Below are positions 43,234-54,737 of a stretch of DNA of 64,000 bases, one piece after another. The position numbers were made by a program, and so were the translations under genes. The stretch is from Microglena sp. YARC (lineage: Eukaryota; Chlorophyta; Chlorophyceae; Chlamydomonadales; Chlamydomonadaceae), in assembly GCA_022414725.1 (NCBI GenBank), contig CM039462.1, positions 93,171,574-93,235,573 of the forward strand, in the 5' to 3' direction. The stretch's first letter is position 1. Each line of letters opens with the position of its first letter. Under the pieces are notes generated by a model. That model had not been told where the DNA came from and did no database searches. It saw nothing but the letters and a program-made list of their open reading frames with translations.

Positions 43234-43545
43234 CTGCAGTGCGGTTGAAATGTCAAAACCTCAAGGGATCCACAACTCAATCTGTCTTCAAAGGATTCTG
43301 TAAAACATTGATTCTGGTCACTGGAGTGTTTTGAAGGATGCTATCATCATGCTCGGGTCAAGGGTGTAGGGTGTAGGGTGTAGGGTGTACACAGTTTGGT
43401 ATATACCCAACGCTCCCCCATGCGCTCCATTCAACGCTCCAACCCCTCCACACACACACCACCTCCACCTCCACACCACATACACCTCCACACACACCAC
43501 CTCCACACACACTACCTCCACCTCCACACCACATACACCACCTCC
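43234..43545. repeat. Intron with empty MITE site and AGGGTGT / CCACCTCCACAC repeats
   Basis: 43290-43345 aligns with sequence flanking the MITE at 33.7-33.9 kb. 43361-43390 is (AGGGTGT)n. 43450-43540 is a CACACACCACCTCCAC repeat. Confidence 0.7.
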
Positions 43546-43880
43546 ATACCTGTCTCCACTAGTTCCCCTTGTAGGCCCCATCGTTGTTAGTAAATTCAAT
43601 GACCGCTCTCCTGCAGAAGAGGGAGTAACAGCAGTTGGTAAATAGAAGTTGGGAAATGAAGGTTGGGAAATAGCAGTTGAGAAAAAGAGGTTTGGAAATA
43701 GAGATCTCAATGCAAGCTACCCATGTAGCTAACATGAGCAGCATAGCATAGTTTGGAAGGCTCTTGTCGCCCATTGTTGTCAGTAAACCCAGGACCGTCC
43801 TCCTTCAGTAGAGGGGGTAATGGCACTTGGGAAACAGAGGTTGGAAAATAGCTGTTGGGAAATAAAGGTTGGGAAATAGA
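43546..43880 (-). repeat. Tandem stubs of the exon preceding AP2 copy B
   Basis: Minus-strand GGTCATTGAATTTACTAACA (about 43601) and GGTCCTGGGTTTACTGACAA (about 43794) are duplicated exon starts, each after a pyrimidine-rich region and a CTTCTGCAG/CTTCAG-like acceptor. Between them a (TTGGGAAATAGAGG)n minisatellite occupies 43640-43700 and 43820-43890. Confidence 0.5.
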
Positions 43881-44250
43881 GGTTGGGGATTGCGTGGCAC
43901 TGTGTGTGTTTGTGTGGATGTGAACGGTGCAACACTGGAAATTGCATGGGACTGTGCATGTGTGTGGATGTGCCTGGTACAATGATGGGGATTGTGTGGT
44001 TCTGTGTTGGTGCTTGTGTGGATGTGCATGGTGCAACGAGGAGGGTTGCATGGGACCATGCATGTGCGCAGAACCGCATGGTACTGCTGGGGATTGCTTG
44101 CAAGGGACTGTATGTGCATGTGTGTGGACGTGCCTGGTACAACGATGGGGATTGTGTTTGAGAAGATATTCGATAGCATGCAGGTTCTGTGTGAGTGGTT
44201 CTATGCGCTTGGTGCTACGAGGGGGGTGCATGGGACCATGCATGTGCGCA
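43881..44250. repeat. Minisatellite GTGTGGATGTGCCTGGTACA
   Basis: Five to six irregular ~60-bp units of GTGGATGTG, TGGTACAA, CGATGGGGATTG and GCATGGGACC words. Frames on both strands are repeat products. Confidence 0.8.
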
Positions 44251-46363
44251 GACCATACCGATATTTTGAGGCTAGATCAGTTAGCTCATGTTGGGTGACA
44301 GAAAATATTCGCAGTGGTGGCATGTGGTTGCCAGAGAGAAAGAGTTATTGTAATAGAATAGAGCGCGCAGAGGATGAATGGAAGGAAGGACTAAAAGACG
44401 CGGGAAAGCGCAAGGAGGGGTCTCCTCAGGCACAGGCAGGACGGAGTGGAAGTAGAATGCTTTGATAAGCTCTACTGTAATTGTTGTTGATTCTTGTTGT
44501 TTGTCCTGCTTGGGTAGATGTGACCAGCGGGTATTTTTAGGGAACGGCAAATCATATGATGTTGACAAAAGACGAGTATGATATCATATGATATCATACA
44601 AAAATCATACGATTTAATATCATATGATATGATGGCCCAGGCCAAAGTTACCTAGTCACACCACCGGCATCATATGATATCATATGATGATATGATATGA
44701 CATGATATGATATGATATCATATTGCTGATCCCTAGGTATATATGGACAACAAATAGTGCAAAAAGTACCGCTTCTTTGCTTCTTTGATTCCTGTATTGC
44801 TACTTTGTATTGCTAGGGCCCCCAGATGACCTTCGCTGGGCTGCCAACCGTGGGGTGGCTGGACGGCCTGACCTCTTGAGGGGATCATCCCTCAGGCCGC
44901 CGCATCAGATCTGAAATAACCATTTATACATTTAAAGTTTCAAACTCCCCCAGGTAATAGTCAGACCTGAAGTATTCAGACCTGTACCTGACCTTACTAG
45001 ATAGATGCAATTGCCTCTTTGGACACTTGAACAGCCCTAGTACCGCTACCTGCACATTTCATAGATAAATTTGACGACACCAAATATACCCAGACTTTGC
45101 ATCTATATTCGCATAGGAATTGTTAGATATACAGGCCTGACAGATGTACGAAAAATAAACCCTGGAAATTATGACAAATGTCGGGGAGTAAGTCACATAA
45201 GGGTACACGATAACACGAAGGTAATCATGCAAGTTGTCGTTGCCTCACAACTCTTGGCCCAGGCCCCAAACCACCACAAGATCATGGCTACAGCCTCCAG
45301 GAACCTAGTGGAGGCTGTGGACTAGGTATCCACAAAAGAAATCACATCCAGGAGGGCTGCATGGGCCCAAGGCCCCCCAAATGGCTTTCTAGCCCAGGCC
45401 AAACTGAAATTCTGTCCAGGCCTAGGATATCCACATCCTGTTCGCGGGAGATTTGCAGCCAAAACGGGCCAAACCAAACGACCCGAGCCATGCGCGATCA
45501 CCATGCATCAGCAATAAAAGTAGCAGGATTCAAAGGTAAGGGCTTGTGGATCAATCCTAGTCTGGTTAGGTTTGCTGTGCAGCGCTAAGCGAAACCTTTC
45601 CAGGGCTTTGAGCACAGCAAGGTTCGAGCTTGGGACATTCAGCGAATCGATTTTGCAGACAGTGGTAGGCACGTACTTCTTCTGCTTCTTATCGAAGATT
45701 CATACCTTCTTCTCAAAGCTCCAGCGTTGGCCGAAAAGCAGTCGGTAGTACACACCAGTCGGGAGCTTCGCTGCCGATTAGCTGCTCAAAAATATATAGT
45801 TGGTTAGCACGAAGCTGCGAGTGTTGTAGAGCCCTCTGTTGTAGAGCGACTGCTTTCGGTCAATACCCGCCAATTTCATTTTGGCCCTGGCCGGGGAGGT
45901 AGCAGGCCCTTGGCTGGTTTCGGAGAATCTAACCTTGGAGCTCCGATCGCTCGTGAATATTGCACCGCGTCTAAAATTAGGAACAGCCGGGGACCAGGTT
46001 ACTTAATTATTTCGCGCCTTCTTCGCGATTATTAATTAATTCGCGCCTTCTTCGCGATTACAAAACAAGGCATGGAGCTGCATGGAGTCCTTTTGTCTTT
46101 GAACTGCGCAACAGTGTCGGCTTGCCAGCGCATTGAGTTGTTGACTTGTTCAAGGTTATTTTGAAGCTAACCAGTATCCTATGTCTTAGCGTACCATGGT
46201 GCTCCCAAGCCCCAAACTAAAGGCTGTAGTCCCCTACTCGTAGCACCCCAAAACCATGTGTTTAATGTAGCACTTGTGCAGACTTGTGCTATGAGTAGCA
46301 CCATATAGAAAAGCCTGGACTTGTGGTACGAGTGTGAAGTGTGAGTTATGAGAGTTAGAGGCC
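44251..46363. other. Non-coding stretch with ATCATATGAT palindrome cluster
   Basis: 44570-44725 is a cluster of ATCATATGATATCATA palindromes. 44281-44465 has a plus frame (RAEDEWKEGLKDAGKRKEGS) without splice support. 45071-45590 was inspected and shows no recognisable protein. 45985-46060 repeats AATTATTTCGCGCCTTCTTC. No gene is supported. Confidence 0.5.
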
Positions 46364-46545
46364 ATGTAGCAATTCTGCGGATGATTTGGAATTTGAATTT
46401 TCGAAATAGGTCGTACGACCTCAACTTCCGAGAATTCTGGTCATTGTTATCGGTAGACATTTGTAACAAATTTTGCTTCGAAAGACAAGGTACGAATTAC
46501 AACATACGACTGTCCGTTCCAAAACATCCGCTAAATTGCAATGAT
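46364..46545. mobile_element. 22-bp-TIR MITE family, diverged copy
   Basis: The left end TGTAGCAATTCTGCGGATGA, then TTTGGAATTTG, resembles the family ends at 59580 and 63416. The right end (reverse complement TTGCAATTTAGCGGATGTTT, then TGGAA) is a weaker match. About 180 bp, non-coding. Confidence 0.5.
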
Positions 46546-46967
46546 TTTGTACACCTGTAAGAAATGATTTCCACTTCTCAGTTTCTCGCCTCAATGAGTT
46601 TTTTATTTTTGTTTGACACACTGCAAGAACCAGAGACCCGAGGGATCTAGATGTCTTGAATGATGTACGTGGTCAATCCTACTAGTGTTATTGTATGATT
46701 ACATGTCATACCTAGAGTAGCTTTGTGTACCCAGGTCTGAGTTCCTTCCGGTCTCAGAGCTGGCAGTCTAGTAGGGTCGACGTCCCCAGTCTGGGACCAC
46801 GCCGACCATTACTCCCCGAGCAGTACTCAGTAGTACTGCCGAGCCTCCGCCGCTAGTACTCTTCTGCTACCCTCTTTGTCCATCTATCGCATCTCTTGTA
46901 AGAACGCAACCTACGGCACCGAGTCCCTGCAGTCCCTGCACCGAATACTAAAACTAGTCTGGGTGGG

Positions 46968-47219
46968 GTGGCGTGCGTGATCTGTTGGGTAGGGGGCCCT
47001 GGTTGGGTAGGTGAGCATGACATGATGGTTGATGGTAGAAGAGTAGTCGAAGATGACATGCATTTCATATTAGAATGTCCGTTAGACACTGAGGATATAC
47101 AACATATTTTTGAGAAAATGAATATTGAACCTGAATTGGTGGATAAAAACTCCAGTTTGAAGCTGGTCATGAATCCTGATTCCTTTGAAGGATGGAAATA
47201 CTTAATCCAATTTATATGA
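46968..47219 (+). pseudogene. Possible 3' remnant of a non-LTR retrotransposon ORF (zf-RVT-like)
   Basis: The frame ends in a stop after VVEDDMHFILECPLDTEDIQ...SFEGWKYLIQFI. The VEDxxHFLxxCP pattern and terminal KYL resemble the zinc-binding C-terminus of LINE/RTE reverse transcriptase ORFs, with one of the usual leading cysteines doubtful. No reverse transcriptase catalytic region precedes it, so it would be a 5'-truncated copy. The match rests on a short motif only. Confidence 0.4.
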
Positions 47220-49359
47220 AAACGCGGTAGTAATCGCACAATTAAATTATCATCCCAGCTGAGATGACGATTTACTTATATTGTAGGATTAAATTATCAC
47301 TGTAGCACGAACTCAGGGCCCCCGTCGGTTAAACGATTGTTTGGGGTTCATTTCGTCAGTGCCTTCTCCATTTAAACCCTTCTTATACGGTCGGGCAAGT
47401 CACTTTAGCCTATTTGGCCGTTACTTGCTTTTAATAGCTTTTAAAGCTCCTATAGCCTTTGATAGCTTCCGAGGGCCATTTATGGCATTTTCTTTCTTTT
47501 GTATATCGGTATTTTCGCGGGGTCAAAACTAGCGATCGCTATATATTATATATAGTGGCAAAAAAAACTGCCCAAGGGTGGGTAGTGCGTGTTTAGTAGG
47601 CTGTGTTCTTGCTTGGTGTGTGGGACCAATTTGCAAAACATGATTTAAACAAACAGATCCAGCCTTGATAAGTACAGGCCACTTGCCATGGTTGAAGATA
47701 GCCAAGTTACCGTCTCCCCATAATGATTTGCTTCCCCTTGGTACTACGTATGGTGTGGTTTTGATCCCGTTTTTGATTATAGATTACACGTTTGTTTTTA
47801 TATCAGCCGTTGGGCTCCTCCCGATCGTTATTCCCCTGGAGGCCTTGGCTAAGTCTGCCGACCGAGAACATTGATAGAAAATATACTTCTAAGCCACAAT
47901 CCTGACTGCCGGTGCGTAGTGCAATCACATAGGTTTAGAGTGCATACAATTAAAAGATGTGTCCGATCTGTGTCCAGGTTGATCTTATCGAATGTAGCAG
48001 CCAGGTAGCAGCTTATATTTATATATTTACAGGACCAGGCATCCAGGCATCCCAACTGCCCGAGTGCCCGAGTGAATGCGGTACCAAGTGAAGGGCCTGA
48101 CAGCGTCACCCAATCCACCCGGATATGTCCGCGGATGAGAGGCAGCCACCACTCTTGGAACTTTGTCTACGTGCTACAACGCCTCAATTCACCAAACCTG
48201 CAAATTGATTGATTGACCATCTTTTTGCCCCAAGCGATCGAATAGAGCGCGGCCGTCACCTTGACTGCCTTGGAGTGAACCTTGCGTGTGGCAACCTAAC
48301 CCGCAGCCTCGGCCTGTGTCAACTGCGATGCAGAGAGGACTTTGTAGCGACGTAGGGCGACGAATTGAATGTCGCGCTGCGCAGGCGAGAGGTAAGACAT
48401 CATACCATGACAGGTTTCCTTGCTTTATCGGTGGTCATGCTCTCTGGTTGCCCTGGGTATCGCATGGGTGAGTAGGAGGGTGGGGGAATTCTGCAGAAGG
48501 TTCGACGCCATAGGCAATTACGTAGGTGGGTTAGAAGGTGGGGGAAGGGGGCTGTAGTTCTTTGGGGTAAAAGGTGGGTGGGTTGGTAGGAGGTGGGTGA
48601 GAAGGAGGTGGGTGGGTGGGATTTTTGTTTGGCGACAAGCCTGGGGGACATAGCAAAAATATAGCACCTACAAGCCCACATGCCTCTTACCCTTGCATCA
48701 TGATATGGGTCGAAACCATGCAGCCATGCCCCATGCCAGGCCCACAAAACTCTTGTGGGAATATTCACCCCACCTTCGTGCCTGTGGGAGGTACATATAT
48801 GTAATAAAGCAGCACAGCATGCAGGTGCTGCAATGGATTTTGTGTATGCTTGCATGCATGCATGCAGTGCAGCTTCCATCCATCCATCCATCCATCCATC
48901 CATCCATCCATCCATCCATGCATGGATGCTTCATCACTATTCTTCTTCTTGTTTGTGCTCATAACCAGCCAGGGGAACCACCTACTAGCTGCTGCACATA
49001 GCCAACAATACACGCAGTGCCTGTCAACAATACAACAGACAACAAAACAAACAGTGCCTGCCAACAATACGATAGCCAACAATACAACGCCAACAAGACA
49101 AGCAGTGCCTGTCAACTATACAATAGCCAACACAACAAGCAGTGCCTATCAACAATACAATAGCCAACAATACAATAGCCAACAATACAAACACCAACAA
49201 TACAAGCAGTTCCTGTCAGTAATACAAACACCAACAATACAAGCAGTGCCTGTCAGTAATACAGTAGCCAACAACACAACATCCACCAATACAAACACTA
49301 ACCATACAAACAGTGCCAGTCAACAATACAACAGCTGACAATGCCAACGCCAACAATAT
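47220..49359. repeat. Non-coding stretch with dispersed repeats and short tandem arrays
   Basis: 47340-47420 is a CGGTCGGGCAAGTCACTTTA repeat related to 19376. 47440-47560 is an inverted relative of 32150-32340. 48460-48625 is a GGTGGGTGGG-type repeat. 48877-48918 is (CATC)n. 48990-49350 is a CCAACAATACAA minisatellite with AAGCAGTGCCTGTCA spacers. No exon upstream of the tRNase Z exon was confirmed. Confidence 0.6.
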
Positions 49360-52300
49360 ATGAGTGCCTGTCCCTTGAGCTTTGAACTCCTTCAAGACTG
49401 CGAGGCATCTAAGTCATATTTCATTCATGTCTCAGGTCCTCAAGGTGGCAAGCCTAGATTCAGCTCACGCTCGGATGGGGGTAGGGGTGGGGGTAGGGGC
49501 GGAGGTAGGGGTAGGGGTGGAGGCAGGGGTGGGGGTAGGGACGGGGTTAGGGATACGGGGGGCGGTAATCAATGCAAACCTCTCCCTGCTGTTATCCCTG
49601 TACTGGGTTTCAAGAGCGTTGTCGATGCCAGGGTGGCAAGGAGGAACAAGACAGGTCTGCTCTCCAAGGAAGATCAGGAATTGGGCACGGGGCTAGCTGT
49701 CACGTGGCTGGGTACCTCTTCTAGCTGTCCCATGCATGGCCGCAACGTGAGCTGCACGCTGGTGCGGATGCCCGAGGCCATGTATATCGTGGACTGTGGA
49801 GAGGGCAGCCAGCGGCAGATCAAGACAGCAGGGTTGGATGTTGCGCTGACAGAAAGGTGAGATACTCGCATAGCTTCATTTTGGCTACATGTTAGCTACA
49901 TGTTTAGGGTTGGACGTTGCACAGGCAGAGAGATGAGGTACCCACCTAGCTACATGCCAGCTACATGACTAGGGTTGGACGTTGCGCAGACAGAGAGGTG
50001 AGATACTCGCCTAGCTACATGTCAGCTACATGTCTTGCTACATCAGCCAAACGTCTAGCTGCACGTCAGCTACATGTCTAGCTATATCAGCCACACGTCT
50101 AGCTACATGTCTAGCTATATCAGCCACACATGTAGCTGCATGTCAGCTACGTGTCTACCTATATCATCCACACATCTAGCTGCATGTCATGCTATATCAA
50201 ATCTTCGCCTACTAGGTTAGGGGTGTGGGCGGCATGCAAAGTGAGCAGACAGATGATTTCATCCATAGCTTTTCTTTTCAGCTACAAGCAGCAGCTTCTA
50301 GGCAGCTCCTTGAACCAGCCTCTGGACCATGCCCGGAGATTTCAAAAGTACTGGAAAGATGATTCTATCAGCCTCTATATGCATTACCTTCCTTGAGGTT
50401 TGGCTGGGTAGCAAGCCAGGGGTGGCGCCTGGAAGCTGCTGCTCATAGCTGAAAAGAAAAGCTATGATTCCATCCCACCATCCACCATCCAGCATCTCAT
50501 CCCCCCTACCCACCCCATCGCCCACCAACCTACGCAGTATCTTCATCACTCATCTCCATGCCGACCGTTGCTTCGGGCTAGCCTCCATGGCACTAGACAC
50601 AGACGAGGCACAGGCAAGGGCCAACCTTATTTATCCTACCGTCCACCATCCAATACTCCCTCCCCATCCAACCTCCCACCCACGTATGTAGCAGTATCTT
50701 CATCACTCATCTTCATGCCGACCGTTGCTTGTGACTAGCTTCATGTTACTAGACATAGACGAGGGTAAGGCACAGGCCACCAACTCATCCTGGCTCTCCA
50801 TCCCATCTACCACCATTCCATCCTCATTCCCCACACCCTCTGCCACCAACCTACGCAGCATCTTCATCACTTATCTATATGGTCCTAGACAAAGGCAAGG
50901 GCCAAACTAATTACCCACTATCCTCCATCTCATCCTTCCTACCCATCTCATCGCTCACCAACTCATCCTCTCTCCCCATCCCATCCTCACTCCCCACACC
51001 CTCTGCGACCATCCTATGCAGCATCTTCATCACCCATCTGCATGGCGACCATTGCTTTGGGCTAGCTTCCATGTTATTAGACATAGACGAGGCTAAGGCA
51101 AGGGCCATTGCCGAGGTCGGACCAAATGCGACCATGTGTGGCGTGGCTTCAGCAGATGCAGCCGAGCCCCCTGCCCGACCCCTGACCCACGTGTACGGAC
51201 CAGTAGGAACGTCAGATCTGTTGAGGGTGTCGCTGATGTTGACGGGCCAGTACGCACGAATGAAGGGGCAGGTGGTGATGGTTGAGCTGGTGACTAGTGA
51301 AGAAGAGGCTCACCCTCCACAGGTGCGGCAGAGAGTTATATATTATTATATATACCTATATATGCACGAATGAAGGGGCAGATGGTGATGGTTGAGCTGG
51401 TGACTAATGAAGAAGAGGCTCACCCTCCACAGGTGCAGCAAAGATTTATATATATATATATAAATATATATAAAATATATATATGCCTAATCCCCAAAAT
51501 GCCCTAATTCGGGACAAGAGTGTGGGACAGAGCCGTACAAACCCCCAAATGCTCGGAATCGAATTCTGAGTAGATAGCGTTTCTCGTGAGTGTTTCAGCT
51601 AGACGCGCAGCTATTTTTTGTTCCGATGGGCATTCGGTCGCGAGCAGCCCAGGCCGGCAGGCAGTTGGCAGTACACGAGATGTACGAAATAATTTTGGAC
51701 AAATTCAATTCGCGTCAAATACGAGGTCGCACGAGATATCGCGAATCAAGTTTCTGCTGGGCGAAAGGCATATCTAGCCCCTACCGCAAGGTCGGAGGCT
51801 GCGATTCAGCCTCGGCTTCTGAGTGAACTGCAATAGCAATTCCACCTGCCATTTCGGCCGATACCAGCGTTCCACCTGCCAGTTCGGTCTATACCTGGAA
51901 AATTTCCAAATCAAAATAACTTCAGATGTGGATGTTTGATGAGAATAGAAAAACAAGGTTTGTTTTTTGATTTTTTTTAAATTGGGATTTGAAATTTCGA
52001 ATTTCATTTTTTTTTTTTTTTTTTCGAAAAGTGATTCCGTTCCCTTCGCTGAAAAGACGAAGACACAAAACGATGCAATTGCGTCTGTGCAGCTTGTAAC
52101 ATAATTAGGGACTCCTAAATTGGCCCAAAATGTGCAAATACTCAGTGATTTTTGGCTTTGTACAGCTCGTACTGCCTGCACAGTATCTTCCAGAACCTCC
52201 TGTGACGATGACTTGCAAGGGAAGATGTGAAAAACAGGCCTAATGGCATGTTGCTGGCATGTTGCTGGCGTGCTGCTGGCATGTTCCTCGTATGCTACTG

Positions 52301-53499
52301 GCATGTTGCTGGCGTGCCGCTGGCATGTTGCTTGTATGCTACTGGCATGTTGCTGGCGTGCTGCTGGCATGTTGCTTGTACGTTGCTGGCATGTTGCTGG
52401 CGTGCTGCTGGCATTTTGGAGGTTGGGGTAGGAGTTGCTAATGATATTTTGCAGGCAGATATTTATATACCGTTATTTATGTATGTGTGGCACGGGTGTG
52501 GCAGGGCTTTTATTCTCGCTACCCGTAGCAATCGCTACCTTGGACCTAATATGGCCCAAACTTCCGCTATCCTGACACGCCCTGACACCCCAACCCCCAA
52601 CCCTCTAGGGTGGCCCTTCGGGCTGCCCTACCCAACTATAAGCTCACGCCTGTTTGTGCAGCCCCTGAAGACTGTGTCCTTGCATATTATCTAGTACCCA
52701 CGCATCTTGAATGCATTTGTAGTAGTCCATTGTTCGTTCACATGGCTGACATACACTTACACATGTGTGTGCAGCCCCTTGTAGAGGGTCAAGACTGTGT
52801 CCTTGCCTATTATCTAGCACCCACGCATCTAAACCTAAACCCTAAAACCCTGAACCCTAAACCCTCAACATGTGTATGCAGCCCCTCGTGGAGGGTCAAG
52901 ACTGTGTTCTTATCCAGAAATTAGCACCCAAGCGTGTCGACTCCTGTGCAAGGATGCAGGTGAGGATGGTGGAACACACGGGTGGGCAGGGGGTGAAAGT
53001 TATTTGAGGGACAGGAAAGGCAGGACAGGACGGTAGGACAGTATAGGTCGGTAGGACGGGATGGTAGGACATGATAGGATGGTAGGACAGGATAGGATGG
53101 TAGGACAGGGTAGGACAGGACAGGATGATAGGATGGTAGGGCAGGGTAGGACAGGACAGGATGGTAGGACAGGATAGTAGGACAGGGTAGGACAGGACAG
53201 GATGGTAGGACAAGACAGGATGAAAGGATGGTAGGGCAGGGTAGTAGGACAGGATAGGATGGTAGGACAGAATAGAAGGACAGGATAGGATGGTAGGACA
53301 GGACGGTAACCCCACTACCACCACCCCCTAACCCCCCAACCCCACCCCCCAGGCTACATCGGAGTAATCAAACGTATACAAACACATGCAGCCACCCCCA
53401 CCCCCACCCCCACCCCCAATCATCCAGATCCCGCCCCTAATCCCACTCTAACCCCCCTAATCCCCGACCACATATAGGCTACATCAGAGTCAACTCACT

Positions 53500-53553
<54 letters not shown>

Positions 53554-54706
53554 CAGCCTCCTCCACCCCCAACCATCAAGATCCCCCCACCCCCACCCCT
53601 ACCCCCCACAACACACAAGTAACATCGGAGTCAACACACACACACATGCAGCCTCCTCCACCCCCAACCATCAAGATCCCCCCACCCCCACCCCTACCCC
53701 CACCACACACAAGCAACATCGGAGTCAACACACACACACCCATGCAGCCCCCTCCACCCCAACCATGCAGATCTCACTCCCCAAGCCCCCACCACACCCA
53801 CCCCCCCACCACACCCTAACCCCCCCACCACAAACAGGCTACATCGGAGTCAACACACGCACACAAGGCCATGCAGCCCCCTCCACCCCAACCATGCAGA
53901 TCCCCCATCCACCCCACCCCCACCCCTACCCTCCACCACACACAAGCTACATCGGAGTCAACACACGCACACCATGCAGCCCCCTCCACCCCCAACCATC
54001 CAGATCCCCCCATCCCCCCCCACCCCCCCCCCCCCACCACACACAAGCTACATCGGAGTCAAACATGCACACCATGCAGCCCCCTCCACCCCCAACCATC
54101 CAGATCCCCCCATCCAACCCACCCCCACCCCTACCCCCCACCACACACAAGCTACATCGGAGTCATCACACACACACACCATGCAGCCCCCTCCACCCCC
54201 AACCATCCAGATCCTCACCCCTCACCCCCCCCCACCACATACCACTCACAGGCTACATCTGAGACAACATGCACACACACCCATGCAGCCCCCTCCCCCA
54301 CCAACCATCCAGATCCCTCCCCCCCCCCCCCCCCCCCCCCATTACACACAGGCTACATCGGATTCTATGGCCACCCGTCTGCAGAAAATGCCCTCCCTCT
54401 GGTCTCCTCCCAAGCCCAAGTCGTACGGCAAACAGGGCTATGTAGCCGATAGGGAAATCTACTGGGAATTACCGTGTGCTCATGCCTTTGTCAGGGCGGC
54501 ACAGCTACAGCATCGACTCCAAGCGTGGGGGTATGTCTTTGTGGAGAAGAACCCAGCCATGGCACCTGCGCAACGGCGAAAGGTACGTCCCTGGTTAATG
54601 GCGGGGATGGGGTCAGGGGGTGGAGTGTGTGGGGTGGGTGGGGGTGGGGATTGACTGTGGGAGTAGTGGTGATTGTGTGTTGAGGTGAGGGGCGGTGGTG
54701 GTGGTT

Positions 54707-54737
<31 letters not shown>

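Noticed and set aside
44281..44465. Plus-strand frame with RAEDEWKEGLKDAGKRKEGS
   Set aside because: Coding-like composition but no convincing splice sites or homologous copy.
46968..47219. A complete retrotransposon
   Set aside because: Only a short zf-RVT-like tail is visible; no reverse transcriptase or endonuclease domain in the surrounding 5 kb.
53765..54654. Pro/His-rich frames of 165-226 codons
   Set aside because: They are the exon 4 stub minisatellite read through; only the last part (from 54352) is exon.
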